Assembly: GCA_950106755.1 (NCBI GenBank) | Contig: OX467089.1 | Coordinates: forward strand, 26,765,345-26,829,344 | Reading direction: 5' to 3' | Source: Climacium dendroides | Taxonomy: Eukaryota; Streptophyta; Bryopsida; Hypnales; Climaciaceae | DNA length: 64,000 nucleotides | In this document: piece after piece, positions 1 through 10,179 of the stretch | How the letters are laid out: each line of letters starts with the position of its first letter | Position numbering within the stretch: position 1 is the stretch's first letter | Translations under genes and position numbers: made by a program | The notes under the pieces: model-generated | What the model was told of the DNA's origin: nothing | Database searches by the model: none | What the model saw: the letters and a program-made list of their open reading frames with translations, nothing else

Positions 1-221
1 TTTTGTCTCAAAGGGTCCCCAATAGGAGACCCAAGTGTGGTGTTAAAACCCCAAAATTGGGATTTAATTTGGCGAGCAACAACTAAAGATTTAGTTCAGA
101 ATAAAAGACCAAAAACCAGTCTAGAATCAGCGAGCAGTTGGCCAAAAGTCAATAGTTAATGTACATGAGCTAAGAATCAATATATACAATCAGTATACGG
201 CCAGTACATACTGTCATAAGA

Positions 222-500
222 GAGCCATCCAGAGAGTTGTGAGGCTTTGATTTTCAGATTTTGAGGCAGTCAAATCAATTTGACCAAAAATTAGAGAAGC
301 CAGAACTTCAAGGGAGCCATCTAGAGAGGTTGCAAGACTTTAAGTTTCAGATTTTAGATAGTCAAACCAATTTGACCAGAAATTAAAGAAGCCAGAATAT
401 CAAGAAAGTCCATCCAGAAAGAATATCAAGAGAGGTTGTGAGGCCTTGGAATTTTAGCTTTTAGACAGTCAACCAACTTTGACCAAAAATTAGAGAGAGA
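222..500. repeat. Three-unit tandem repeat, about 92 bp per unit
   Basis: Three diverged units begin near 222, 314 and 405. Each runs from a GAGCCATCCAGAGAG-like start through TTTTCAGATTTT and GTCAAACCAATTTGACC to AAAATTAGAGAAGCCAGAA. The third unit carries a short internal duplication of GAATATCAAGA. Tandem blocks like this occur in untranslated parts of plant LTR retrotransposons, but no LTR ends, primer-binding site or gag/pol reading frame is visible here. Confidence 0.75.
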
Positions 501-2878
501 TATAACCGAACTAGAGTGAGGTTTCCAAATCCAACTTGCTACGAGCTCCAGATCACTACACAATTCCAAGGCTCCCACTTCAGAGCTTTCCAACCCAATT
601 GAAATCTCCAGGCCAGTTGGAAAATTGTTTCATTCTTCCAAGCAAGTGTTTTCCAATCAACATTCTATTCACTCAAAGGGAAGTTGCAAAACAAAGTATC
701 CTAAGAGGAGTTGCTATTAGTATTTGATAGAAGAAGAAGAGTGGCAATTTGCACAGACCATATCCATTAGGGAATATTGATCATCAATTAAGGCTGGACC
801 TTGCCTATAGGACAAGAAGAAAAAACAAAAGGGAAGAATAGTTGACCTTTGGAGAGATTCTAGAATTAGTTATTTGTTAGTAGAAGTCATACAAGCTTTG
901 TCTTGAGGTTTTGTTTGATTCCAAGCCATTTAGCCAAAAGTTTAGCGTTAGATTTGGTAGGATTTTATTGGGATTTATTCCAAAAAAATTGTAAAAAATA
1001 TTATAAGGAAAAAAGAAGAATAGAAAAAAAGAAGAAAAAAGAAGAAATACGAGGCTGTATATGGAATTGGAGACATCATCAAAACATACAAAAACGATTG
1101 CAAACCATTGGGATGAAAATTGACAACCGCGGATACGTAATTGCGGTGCAAGAAAACATGGAAGACATCATTGTTGAGGTATGTTAGAATTTTCACTTCT
1201 TTTTTCAATTTCCATTAAAAACTTAGAATAGTTATTGATCAAGGAATTAGAATTAGTATTAGACATTAGAATCAATAGATTTGGATTAAAATTAGAATAG
1301 TTCGACAATTTATTACAAATCAAAAGTAGCATTAAAAGTTAGATAGTAACTAAAACTTAGAAGTTCGGATTTAAAAGTAAATTAGAATTTCTTTAAAAAG
1401 GTAAAAGAATTTACAAAGAATTTTAATGAACTGGACAATGGTTAAAATACTTTTTGAAAAGATTTACCTAAAAGAATAAAAATAGGAATCAAACTTCAAA
1501 CGTAAAAAGAATAAATCATTTTGAATTTCCAAAAAGGATTAAAGGGAATTACCAAAGAATTTTGATGAATCGGATAATGGTCAAAATTCAATCATAATTT
1601 ACTTTGATCGTGGAAGTTAAAAATATAAATTATTTTACTTTTGGAATCATTTAAAAGTCATAAGATTAAGGTAAATTAGTTAACCCTTAAGGATAAAAGT
1701 ACATTGGCAAAAGATAGAATAAATTATTAAAAATTACTAAAAGTTTAAAAATAAAAGTTATTTGACCTTAATTTTCACCATTATTTATTGAGAGGGTTAA
1801 ATAAAAGTTATTTTATTTTTTACCATTAAAATCTTGAAGTAATAATTCATAAAGTAAAATATTAAATGTTCTAATTCTATTAGAATTAGAACATATGTAC
1901 ACAACAAAAAGTAAATTTCGACCATTAGATAATTAGGGATCGACGGATGACGTTTTTCCATTAGAATTAGAGCCAAAACTTCATTCATCCACAAAAATTA
2001 AAGAAATAGGTCAAATCAAATGCTCTTTATCATTCTATACATTGAGCTAATTTCTTATTTCCATTAAATAATAATAGAATTCAATATTGATTGTGCTACC
2101 CAACTACCAAAAATTACTGCCATCTTTTGATTTGGGACAAGAATATACAACAGGAAACTAGGAGTAGGCAACATTTAAAAGATCCATTGCTTGAAGGGCG
2201 TAATTGGATTGCACATAGGACAAACACCCGTATTACTACATCCACGAAAGCCCAAAACCTGGTTGTGTACCCTTTATTCCAAGGGTGGGAATAAAGCGTT
2301 CACATCCGGCAAGCCTTTCGACTTCTAAGTTCTTTTCTTATTAGTTCACTAATTGGGTTGGGGGTGGGTGGGATTACTTATTGCATATGTGCAATGCCTT
2401 GTTGGCCGGGGTTCAACTCCCTAAAGTAATGCATCTTTGTGTGGAAATATAGGTTTGAAATACTTAGATTTCAAACGTATTCGCCAAAACACCAAATTTT
2501 CCCTTTAAAGCATCGCCATCTTAGGCACAAGCAGTAAGAAAGAAAGTCGCCAAATGGCCATTCCGAACTTCGAAGTTCTCACCAATAGACGGGGGCAAGA
2601 TTTTACCACTGGTAGCCCGCCCAACGTGCCAAACTGATAGATGTGGAAGCCAGTCGCTCGACCAGGTAAAAACCTTAATTTATTCACTAATCCAAGTTGA
2701 CCTTCAAGGGTTAAATGAGCTTCCTCAAAACTCATAAGACAAAAGATGCTCCAAATCCAGTTGAGCTGGCCCAACCCCAACTCAATCAATTTCCATTCCA
2801 AATTCAATGATAAGACTCAGTTTTTGAGGTTACTGCATGTTATAAGCTTTCTATAAAGATTATTGCGTCGGCACCGTA
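501..2878. other. AT-rich intergenic DNA, possible retroelement debris
   Basis: No gene recognised. The part around 2130-2290 resembles 50735-50885: both contain GATCCATTGCTTG followed by a similar ACATAG/ACTTGGTTGTG stretch. This suggests a dispersed repeat. The purine-rich DNA at 1200-1760 is compositionally like 49800-50590. A pol III B-box-like GGTTCAACTCC lies at 2410-2420. Short reading frames here show no recognisable domain. Confidence 0.4.
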
Positions 2879-3030
2879 CACGACTAGAAAATTTAGTTTT
2901 TTTAGTTGTTTTGGTCGCGTTGATCTGGTCAAAGTCTGATAGAAATCTGTTGATTCTAACAAATTTTTGTCAAATTTGGACCGGATCAACGTGACCAAAA
3001 CAACAGAAAAGCTAGATTTTCTAGTAGTTA
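2879..3030. mobile_element. Foldback (MITE-like) element, CTAGTAG ends
   Basis: An inverted repeat. The left arm near 2882 reads GACTAGAAAATTTAG and continues into GTTGTTTTGGTCGCGTTGAT. The right arm, ending near 3028, is its reverse complement with a few differences (ACTAGAAAATCTAG, GTTGTTTTGGTCACGTTGAT). The ends resemble the stronger foldback at 15652-15813, so the two are probably one family. No coding capacity; target duplication not clear. Confidence 0.7.
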
Positions 3031-3534
3031 ACTGAATGCAAGGACACCCAAAAGAGCATCGGCTACTAACTACTTTAAAAGCAAGGAATCCGGCGGCAGG
3101 CACACCAACGAACCAAACCCACAGACAGACCACGTTCTGAGAGCATCACTCAGTCGGGGTCTCCGTCCTGTCAGTTCTAATCTCCTTCCGTGCAATAAAA
3201 GTACAGTCGTGGCCTTAACCTTAAACCCCTAAATGCAATGCCCAAGGCTTTTTTAACCTTCTAGGAATTTGCTCTAAATTGAACAAAAGGACAGCATTTT
3301 GATGAGTTGTATGAATTTTTTTGGATTGGAACTAGACAAATTCAAACTACACATGTTAAAGAGCACAAAGGAAAAGATATCACAACAATATCACTTCCAG
3401 ATTGAATGATTATATGATGTTTGATCATGAGGGTGTGAAAACTATGAAAGTGATTTGAAGTCTTTCAATTCTCTTATCACATGTCAAATCTAGAAAGTTG
3501 GTCACCAAAATATATGCAAATAAAGGGACATATT
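3031..3534. other. AT-rich intergenic DNA
   Basis: No gene, RNA or well-bounded repeat recognised between the foldback element and the nested TTAA elements. Confidence 0.5.
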
Positions 3535-5393
3535 CATTGTAGAAGAGGACATATTTTTTTGCCTAACAAATGACAAACTCCTTCTAGTAGGAGAGAAGTG
3601 CAACTATTCATCCTTAAAATCTTGTTGGGAGGTCTTCTATAGGAATTTGACTTCTTGCATTTTCTAACCCCTAAAGGACCATTGTCCGTTTGGGGGACAA
3701 CTTGGAGTTTTGGGCAGGTACCTACAGGTTGAATTTTTACAAAACTTTCTCATAAAATAAAAAAATTGATTACCTTCATGGGTATATAATTTTTATTTCA
3801 ATCGGTGCCCAAGAGCAAAAGTTATATCCAACTAAGCTCAAAATAGGGGAGAGTGGATAGCAAATTAAATTAAAAAAAAATTTAGGTTGTATTATTTTTT
3901 AATAAAATTCTCATAGATGGGTAATGGTTTGATATGGATATCCCTCTCTGGACTCTCCGGACTTTAGAAAAATGTCTTTCCAGAAACAAAAAAAATATTG
4001 GAAAATTACAAAAATTACATGGTGTTATAAACATTATATTGATATACAACAATTATGTGTTATATAGGTCAAATTCAAAAGTTGAATTATTTCTAATTTA
4101 TCATATTCAACACCTAGTCACATTAAATTAATGAAATTACTATACATTTAAGGTTTTCTATTAAAAAAAAATAGTGGTGCATGTTGTAAGTTTGTATTTA
4201 TATATCTTTTGTTTTTAGGACAAAAACGTTGTGAAATCATAGTCCTTTTAAATTGTGTAGAAATATGTGATTTTTGAAGGTTCTCATAAATAAGGAAATA
4301 TATGAATTCATCAAATTAATAGTTAAAATTAAATGTAGATATGACTCAAGCATTGTTTTAGCTAGATTTCATATTTATGAACTACTTTGTTATAAATTGG
4401 TATTCTGAATTGTTCCTTTTGTCTCAAATATGGATCTAGAACAATATTCCTTTTGACAAACAAAGGAACAAAAAGGATTACCAAAATAGTTTAGATTTTC
4501 ATGCTCAATAGTATTTTGGATGGAGTATTATAATTTTCTCATGAATTTGTCATTAAATTTATGTAAATTGAAAAAATGTAATTTCTAGGACGCATTAAAT
4601 GAGTTTTAAAATGACAGTGTTTTTGTTGGACAATCCTTCAGGACACCCATTTTAAAAACTTATCTAGATTAAATTTTTATCTACTAGGAAAGCTTTGATT
4701 CATTCCATTTGGATATGTTATGCAAAAGTTACGGACAATCTTGATTTTTAGGCAATTAGAGCATCTTCTTGAAAATATTACTTGTAGGATTCATTTCTAA
4801 AAGCAATTTCTACATTTAAAAGAAATTTCTACATAGTTGATTTTTCTTGTTAGAAAAATCTCACCATTGGGATTAGTGAATTCAAATTCCATCTTAGAGA
4901 TATTAATAATTTAGATTTTGCTTCTATCTCATACCTACTTCTATTTAACAATTTATTTAGGAATGAAAATGAAGGGTTTTTTTGAAAAAAATTTCCCCAA
5001 GATTTTCAACTTAATTTCGCACCATAAAAATTTAAAGCTCGCAACTCTGTAGTGCAAAAAAATTTAAGTTAAGAAGGTTCAAAGTAAAATATTCAATCCC
5101 ACAATGTGCAAAATGAACTTGTTTTTTTCACTTTAAACGTAGATATCTCAAAATTTGTGTGGTCAAAATTTCTGAATTTGTTTCCACACATTATTATACT
5201 AGTTAGGTGTATGATCCTATCATTGAATGTTCCAAAAAAAATAAGTTTCAAAATTTCTTACTCTTCTCTATAGAAATGGCAGTTTTAAGTGTTTTTTGGT
5301 AGAAAAGAGGCCTCAGCCCTTTCGGGGTTAAGTTAATGATTCCACAATATCCAAAAGGGTGATTTCCATAGTCACCAATCTTTTAAGGGTTAA
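3535..5393 (+). mobile_element. TTAA family 2 element, split by a nested family 1 element
   Basis: The left part (about 3535-3660) has the family 2 core: AATGACAAAC, GTGCAACTATTCATCC, then a GGTCTTCTATAGGA block. The right part (5332-5389) has the family 2 end: GGGTGATTTCCATAGTCACC, then CTTTTAAGGG, then TTAA at 5390-5393. Joining these parts without the 3668-5327 insert gives the same order as the intact copies at 23719 and 56899. The left terminus is degraded, so its position is approximate. Confidence 0.65.
3668..5327 (+). mobile_element. TTAA family 1 element (long copy, 1.66 kb)
   Basis: Starts CCCCTAAAGGACCATTG after CTAA (3664-3667, probably a mutated TTAA). Ends CCCTTTCGGGG before TTAA (5328-5331). 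Internal sequence is shared with the copy at 54284-55213, including TTTATTTCAATCGGTG, GCTTTGATTCATTCCATTTGGA and CTCACCATTGGGATTA. It is longer than that copy because of about 0.75 kb of extra AT-rich DNA between about 3860 and 4630, which may be a further insertion. No transposase reading frame. Confidence 0.7.
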
Positions 5394-5398
5394 ACAAC

Positions 5399-5739
5399 CT
5401 CAAAACAATTCCAAAGCACCATACTTTCCACTTGTGGTTGGTTGCTTTGTACTTTATCATTGGCAATGAAATCCAGTTTCATATGTTTTCCAAACAGAAA
5501 AAACTGCACTAGTAGGGTATCTAAAAAAAGGTCATGGATTCAAAAGGAGACCAAGGTTAACTTAGAAACATTGCTAAGGACTCATAGTGTCCATTGGATG
5601 ACTTCATCGAGAAGTGTAGAATGGAGAAAAAAAACATTTTTTCATCCAATTTCTTGGGAGAGTTGCTTGAGTACATTTTGAATTAATAGTATTGAAGATC
5701 GATTTTTCATTGTGGTGTTATTGATTTTTCTAAAAAAGA
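5399..5739. other. AT-rich intergenic DNA
   Basis: No gene recognised; a 79-codon reading frame at 5442-5681 has no recognisable domain and AT-rich, non-coding-like composition. Confidence 0.5.
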
Positions 5740-6135
5740 AGATGATTTTCATTTTTTTTCATTTTTTTCTTAAAAAGCTTACAATAATTTCACAGTAGTT
5801 TGAAGATATTTAAAATTTGCATGACTTGTATTAGACACATCACTTCATTTCCAAAATCAAATATAAAATTTTCATTCATAACTAATTCCAAAATGGCAAC
5901 AATCAAAGTGAGGAACTATAATGCGTGAAATCAATGTCTTGAAATTAGTAGTCATGGGCTTGTCCTTCTAAGATTAAATGCAATTTTAGGAGATTTAGGG
6001 TACAAAAACTCCAAATCTTTTACCATCCAAATAAATATAAAATGCACTTGCCTTATTGTAGAACCATTATTTTTCTTGTTTCATGAGTTCTGAAGACAAA
6101 TTTAAGGTCTTTGATCCACAAAATTGATTTGAGAT

Positions 6136-6453
6136 TCATACGGAATAAACAAGGATGATAAAACCATGAGGATTTGTCCCATTGAGTGCTACTTTGTTGG
6201 GAGGAAAGAATTGTAGTGCTTCATCTTCTTGCAATGTCAATGAGGTTCCTTTCAAGAAGGGAATTCTCACACAATGTATTTCTTTTGCAATATTTTGTTC
6301 AAAAACAATGCAATTTTTTGAATGGAATATTAAGTAATGTATTATCTCATTTTTAGTGAATGAAATTGTTGAATTGCTACATATTCTTAAAACAACATCA
6401 TTCAATTTGGGACGACTATACATTTTTTGGATGAATAATTTTGTTTCATCCAC
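6136..6453 (-). other. Repeated 105-codon reading frame, unknown
   Basis: The reading frame also occurs in copy B (17367-17723) and in a diverged, truncated form at 24207-24422. Differences between the two long copies include both replacement and silent changes, which looks neutral. There is no recognisable domain, signal peptide or membrane segment. Because a third diverged copy exists elsewhere, it is more likely a relic of a dispersed repeat than a gene. Confidence 0.35.
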
Positions 6454-6599
6454 ATTTTGAATGTTTCATCCATTAACACAAATGTAAACAACTACATCAC
6501 TCCAACAAAGATTGCTTCTTGCACTGCCTAAAATAAATGAAAAGAAAAATCCCTATTGTTACAAGATCAAAACTGTTAAGGTAGTCTTCATCCTCCCAT

Positions 6600-6790
6600 G
6601 CTACTACAAGGGTGGGTTGTCTCCCTTATTGCCCCATACTTTACCTCTATGAAAAACACTAGAATTTTTTATTTGCAACACATGATAAATTTTGGAAATT
6701 TTCAATTCACATTTACAATCCAAGACTTCAAATTAGTGAGGAGCAACGTTCATATACCTGGCTAGAATTCACTCCATTGTTACCTAAAAT
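6600..6790. repeat. Diverged copy of the 57.3-kb TIR element
   Basis: Contains GTTGTCTCCCTTATTGCCCC, then a TTTACCTCTATGAAAAACACT block, GATTTGCAA-like DNA and AATTAGTGAGGAGCAACG. This is the same order as the well-bounded element at 57345-57578. The matching segment in copy B is about 17835-17995, so the insertion predates the duplication. Confidence 0.55.
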
Positions 6791-7134
6791 TTTCAATAGC
6801 TAATTCCACATTGGAGAAAATCTTTGAAAAAATAATTAGATTTTAGCCAAGAGTGTGCAATAAACAATAGAATTTGATAGCCCATTTGCAACTTCCTCCA
6901 CGTTGAAATTAGCATCTATTTAGTTAGTTTTGTGTTATTGTTCTCCCTAAAATCCTTCTTATAATACTACTCCCTCTCAACTCTCAAGAAAGTCTTCAAT
7001 GTACCACAAAATTACATAAATCAGTTCTCGGATCACTGGTGAGGCGAGGAGGTCGAGAGACACAAAATATGTGGCACAAAATAGAAGGCAATTCTTCACA
7101 TCTACCTTTCAGTGGGGGCAATGAGGGGCCCGGG

Positions 7135-7645
7135 CACCCAATCTCCGTGGCACAGAGTCAAGAACAAAAGCACTTGCATTTCCACGAGTTGAAGTTCCAA
7201 CAAGACCAGACGTGGCGCCTTCCGAAAGATTTCTAATTTGGGGTGAAAGAAGCAGCTTCGGAAGCCTGGCCAGGCTGACGGATCCTTGTTCGACTTCCAG
7301 TCCCTCCCGGTAGTCCTCTACCGAGTGGAGTCCGCTGTCCACACAGCGGCTTTGACCACAGCCGCCGAAACAACCGGACGTGTTGGGCAGGTTGACAACA
7401 CAGTACCTCCTCACGACTGCTCTCCGCAACACGAACACTATAAAGCCACCTTCACAGACTCATCACTCTTCATTCCAGCCCACACCGTTCCAAGCTCACA
7501 ACCAAGCCTCTCACAATCCAACTTCAAGTTCACAAGAACAACAGCAGTTACGTCGACAACTGGAGTTCCTTACAGCCGCACCACATATCGCCATCTGCAG
7601 TGACGTCTTCGACATCGAGCTAGACCAGTCCGACTGCAACCAACA
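7135..7645 (+). promoter_or_regulatory. Promoter and 5' UTR of DUF3455 gene A
   Basis: A TATA box (TATAAAG) lies at 7439-7445, about 200 bases before the start codon, so transcription probably begins near 7470. ACGTGGC, matching the core of plant abscisic-acid response elements and bZIP sites, lies at 7210-7216. A TGACGTC motif falls in the leader near 7602. All of these are conserved in copy B (18360-18881), whereas sequence just upstream of 7130 differs, so about 500 bp behave as the conserved promoter unit. Regulation by ABA or stress is inference from the motif only. Confidence 0.65.
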
Positions 7646-8236
7646 ATGGCAGTGAAATTGCTACTCTTGGTAACCCTAGCGTCGCTTGCATTCTGCGTGG
7701 CGTTAGCCGCCAGGGATCTCACCGAAACGCAGTCCATTCCATCCTCAATTCAGGTCCCGGAAGACTCAAACCACCACTACAAGCTTCACCAAGCTGTCCA
7801 CGGTCGCGGCTACCAGCACTACAAATACAACGGCACTTCCTGGGAGCTGTACAACGCCACCGCCCGTCTTTACAACGCAGAGAACAAGCAAGTGGGCCGC
7901 CACTTCTTTCTCCCCGAACTCGACAGTCAAGGTGGGCAAGCCACATGGGAGTCTCTCCAGTCCAAAACGAACGGCGGAGTTTCCTTCAGCATCGTCACTT
8001 GCAAAACTGTGTCGAAGGTTACAGTCGACGAGGATAGTATTCCGTGGGTGTTGTTGAAGGCTACGCAGGCCTCGGGAAGCAAGCAGTTCTTCGGGGAAGT
8101 GGTGTTCGTGCAAAGGGTGAACACCCAAATGGGACTTGCACCGAAGAGTACCAAGAGCGATTGTGTGGGAGATGTGAAGAAGTCGCCTTACACTGCCGAC
8201 TACTTGTTCTACGTTTCGGAAACGCAACAACACTGA
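7646..8236 (+). CDS. Secreted DUF3455-family protein, copy A (196 aa)
   Basis: An intronless gene for a small secreted protein of the DUF3455 family; no biochemical role is established that I can name. Residues 1-22 form a signal peptide (hydrophobic LLLLVTLASLAFCVAL, then AA before RDL). Family hallmarks in order are GRGYQHYKY (53-61), RLYNAENKQVGRHFF (74-88), a W at 101, SIPWVLLKA (131-139), VFVQRVNTQMGLAP (153-166) and PYTADYLFYV (181-190). C119 and C173 could form a disulfide. N62 and N70 are N-glycosylation sequons. The start sits in AACAATGGC, a good plant context. GC content is far above the flanks, and the length fits a whole single-domain protein. Copy B (18882-19472) differs at only three residues: K4T, L68Q and K146T. 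The 3' UTR probably runs to about 8500. Confidence 0.9.
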   Translation: MAVKLLLLVTLASLAFCVALAARDLTETQSIPSSIQVPEDSNHHYKLHQAVHGRGYQHYKYNGTSWELYNATARLYNAENKQVGRHFFLPELDSQGGQATWESLQSKTNGGVSFSIVTCKTVSKVTVDEDSIPWVLLKATQASGSKQFFGEVVFVQRVNTQMGLAPKSTKSDCVGDVKKSPYTADYLFYVSETQQH

Positions 8237-8499
8237 TTAGGGTAGGATTAGGCCGGCATTGCTCGAACTTCTGCTTTGCCAGCCCATTTTTGACTGAAAC
8301 TTGAGGCTATCACTCGAAAGTGAGTTTGGGCGTTAGCCTGAAGTGAGTGTAGATTAGTGCAGTGCATGCTCGAGACTCGATTCTCCTGAATGCAAACTCG
8401 GAAACTAGGATTTCTGTTCGTAGAGAACACCCATTCTGTCATTCAGAAGGTGTTTTAATTAATTTGTGCATAAAAATGATCTGCTAATTCCAAGCTTGG

Positions 8500-8712
8500 T
8501 CTTGCACCGGGAGCTTTGGTGGCATCAAGAAGTCGCCAAGTTTATACATCTGTGTCGACTATTTGTTCTCAGTTTCGGAAGCGCAACATCATGAATTCGA
8601 GTATTGATAAGTCTTGTTCTTCCTTGCCAGCCAATTTTTGAAACGTGAGGCTATCACTCTGAGTGAGATTGGGAGCGGAATCAGGGAACTTTGAGTGTTA
8701 GCCTGAACGGTG
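8500..8712 (+). pseudogene. Broken 3' end of a third DUF3455 gene
   Basis: This stretch repeats the end of the upstream gene. TCTTGCACCGGGAGCTTTGG corresponds to the GLAPKS region. AAGAAGTCGCC, then GACTATTTGTTCTCAGTTTC and GAAGCGCAACATCATGAA encode a degraded KKSP..DYLFSVSE.Q ending. The gene's own 3' UTR follows, with GCCAGCC, TTTTTGA, CGTGAGGCTATCACTC and GTGTTAGCCTGAA. Only about the last 35 codons plus UTR remain, so it cannot encode a domain. Its counterpart in copy B is at 19735-19950, so the fragment predates the segmental duplication. Confidence 0.8.
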
Positions 8713-8984
8713 TGTGGAGATTACGTTTGTGCTTGCTGGGGCTTGGTTATCGTTTTGTTGGTTTTTTTTTGGGGGGGGTGGCGGGGCGGCGGTAGCGTAT
8801 TGGTGAAAACATGGATTTATGTGGCTAGAATTGGTATTGCATGTATTATGGACTATTTAGGAGTATTGAATCAATACTATATGAAAAAAGGGCACTTTGT
8901 CCTAGAAAATAGATGCAATGTGGTATAAATTAATAATAAATAAAAAATCATGAAACCCACTCGTAAAAAATTTCCATTTGGGAG

Positions 8985-9137
8985 CATGGTTGTCATACTA
9001 GACAAGTTACTATTCATTTTTCGTCTTGTAGGACGAGTTACTATTCATCAAATGTAGTTCTCAAGTACATTTGATGAATAGTAACTCATCCTACAGGACT
9101 AAAAATGAATAGTAACTTGTCCAATATGACAACCATG
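8985..9137. mobile_element. 153-bp foldback element, copy A only
   Basis: Two arms of about 72 bp form an inverted repeat with only a few mismatches. It begins CATGGTTGTCATACTAGACA and ends with the complement, TGACAACCATG. Each arm contains GTTACTATTCAT twice, giving four occurrences. The matching site in copy B (near 20610) lacks it. It would fold into a long hairpin if transcribed. Confidence 0.8.
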
Positions 9138-9231
9138 TGAGGACCATATGACAACAATTATGAGGAGTTGATGGTGATTAGGTTTCACCAAAAAAATGAG
9201 CTTTAATCAAACTATCTTTCTTGTTGTAAAA

Positions 9232-9757
9232 CAGGGTTGTTTTGCCAAACACATTTTTGTGTGGGGGTATTGAGTTGTATGTTTGACATCGCATGTCGTA
9301 TATGACAAGTGTCAATCATATACGATGTACCTTTAGTCGCCCTACCCAAGGTCACCCACGTTTTTGAAATTTTTTGCCCAACTGGCAATCCAATGTGGAA
9401 AGTCCAAACTAGGTCACCATGGGCGACTACGGGTGGCGCAACCGTGGGTGCGAGTGGGGCTACCGCGGGTGAGGCGAGGGGTGAGGGTCCTTACATACCG
9501 CACCCACGAGCACTTGCCCTCCGAATGCATCCGAGGTCACCCTACCCATACTCGCCTTAAAGCCTAGGTCACCCTGACTCGCATTCGCCCCCATACCATG
9601 TGGAGGCCACATGGCAACCACGTGGCCAACTAGCAGACCAAAATTTTAATTGAAAAGTCAAAAGGAAGTTTGACCTTAATAGACGGATGATGGGTAAAAT
9701 TCATGTCGTGTTCGTTGTATTTGTCGTGTGGTAAATTTGTCAAGGCAAACAACCATG
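9232..9757. mobile_element. hAT-like non-autonomous element, copy A only (526 bp)
   Basis: Ends are CAGGGTTGTTTTGCC on the left and, read inward from the right, CATGGTTGTTTGCC. The 8 bases outside are TTGTAAAA and TTGTGAAG, an imperfect (6/8) target duplication of the hAT size. Copy B has a single TTATGAAG at the matching place, i.e. the empty site. The core (about 9345-9620) is strikingly GC-rich and repeats AGGTCACC four times. No transposase is encoded; 67- and 83-codon frames in the core look incidental. Confidence 0.75.
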
Positions 9758-10179
9758 TTGTGAAGTGTGCATGCTAGGGAGTCCTATTTGCACAAATGTG
9801 AAGGATATGAAATAATATATTTTTTGATAATATAGCAAGCATAACTAACTTTGAGTGACAATTTGAAGTGAGGTTGAGTAAGTGTAAATCTACGTAAACT
9901 ATGTGTGCTCTAGATTCAATCCTTACAATGGTTTTTTTTACTACTACTACTTTAGTTTAATGCTTTTCATTCACAATACAATTTTCGTGGAAGTTATATT
10001 CAAGTTTCCACCTTATTTTTCTAATTTTACCTCATAAAGACAAGTATAATTGATCATTTATTAAATAGAGAATCACTCCCTTTCAAACTGCAATATTCAA
10101 ACAAAGCAAGAAGGGGAGGTATACATGAAGAGATGTAGAGGTTGAAAATGAAAATAAAAATATTTTTCACTTTTTTTTT

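Noticed and set aside
2340..2460. Possible tRNA or SINE: GGTTCAACTCC B-box-like motif at 2410
   Set aside because: No matching A box at normal spacing, no cloverleaf and no defined tail or target duplication.
4412..4527. Possible small Stowaway element (TTTTGGATGGAGTA right end)
   Set aside because: The left end is only loosely similar to a Stowaway terminus, so the element cannot be bounded.
7286..7655. Plus-strand frames of 105 and 91 codons in the DUF3455 leader (and matches at 18515-18859)
   Set aside because: They overlap the promoter and 5' UTR. The 7-base insertion in copy B shifts them, so they are not conserved as proteins.
7766..8233. 155-codon minus-strand frame, also present at 19002-19469
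   Set aside because: Antisense shadow of the DUF3455 gene; the GC-rich codons and near-identical copies explain its openness in both places.
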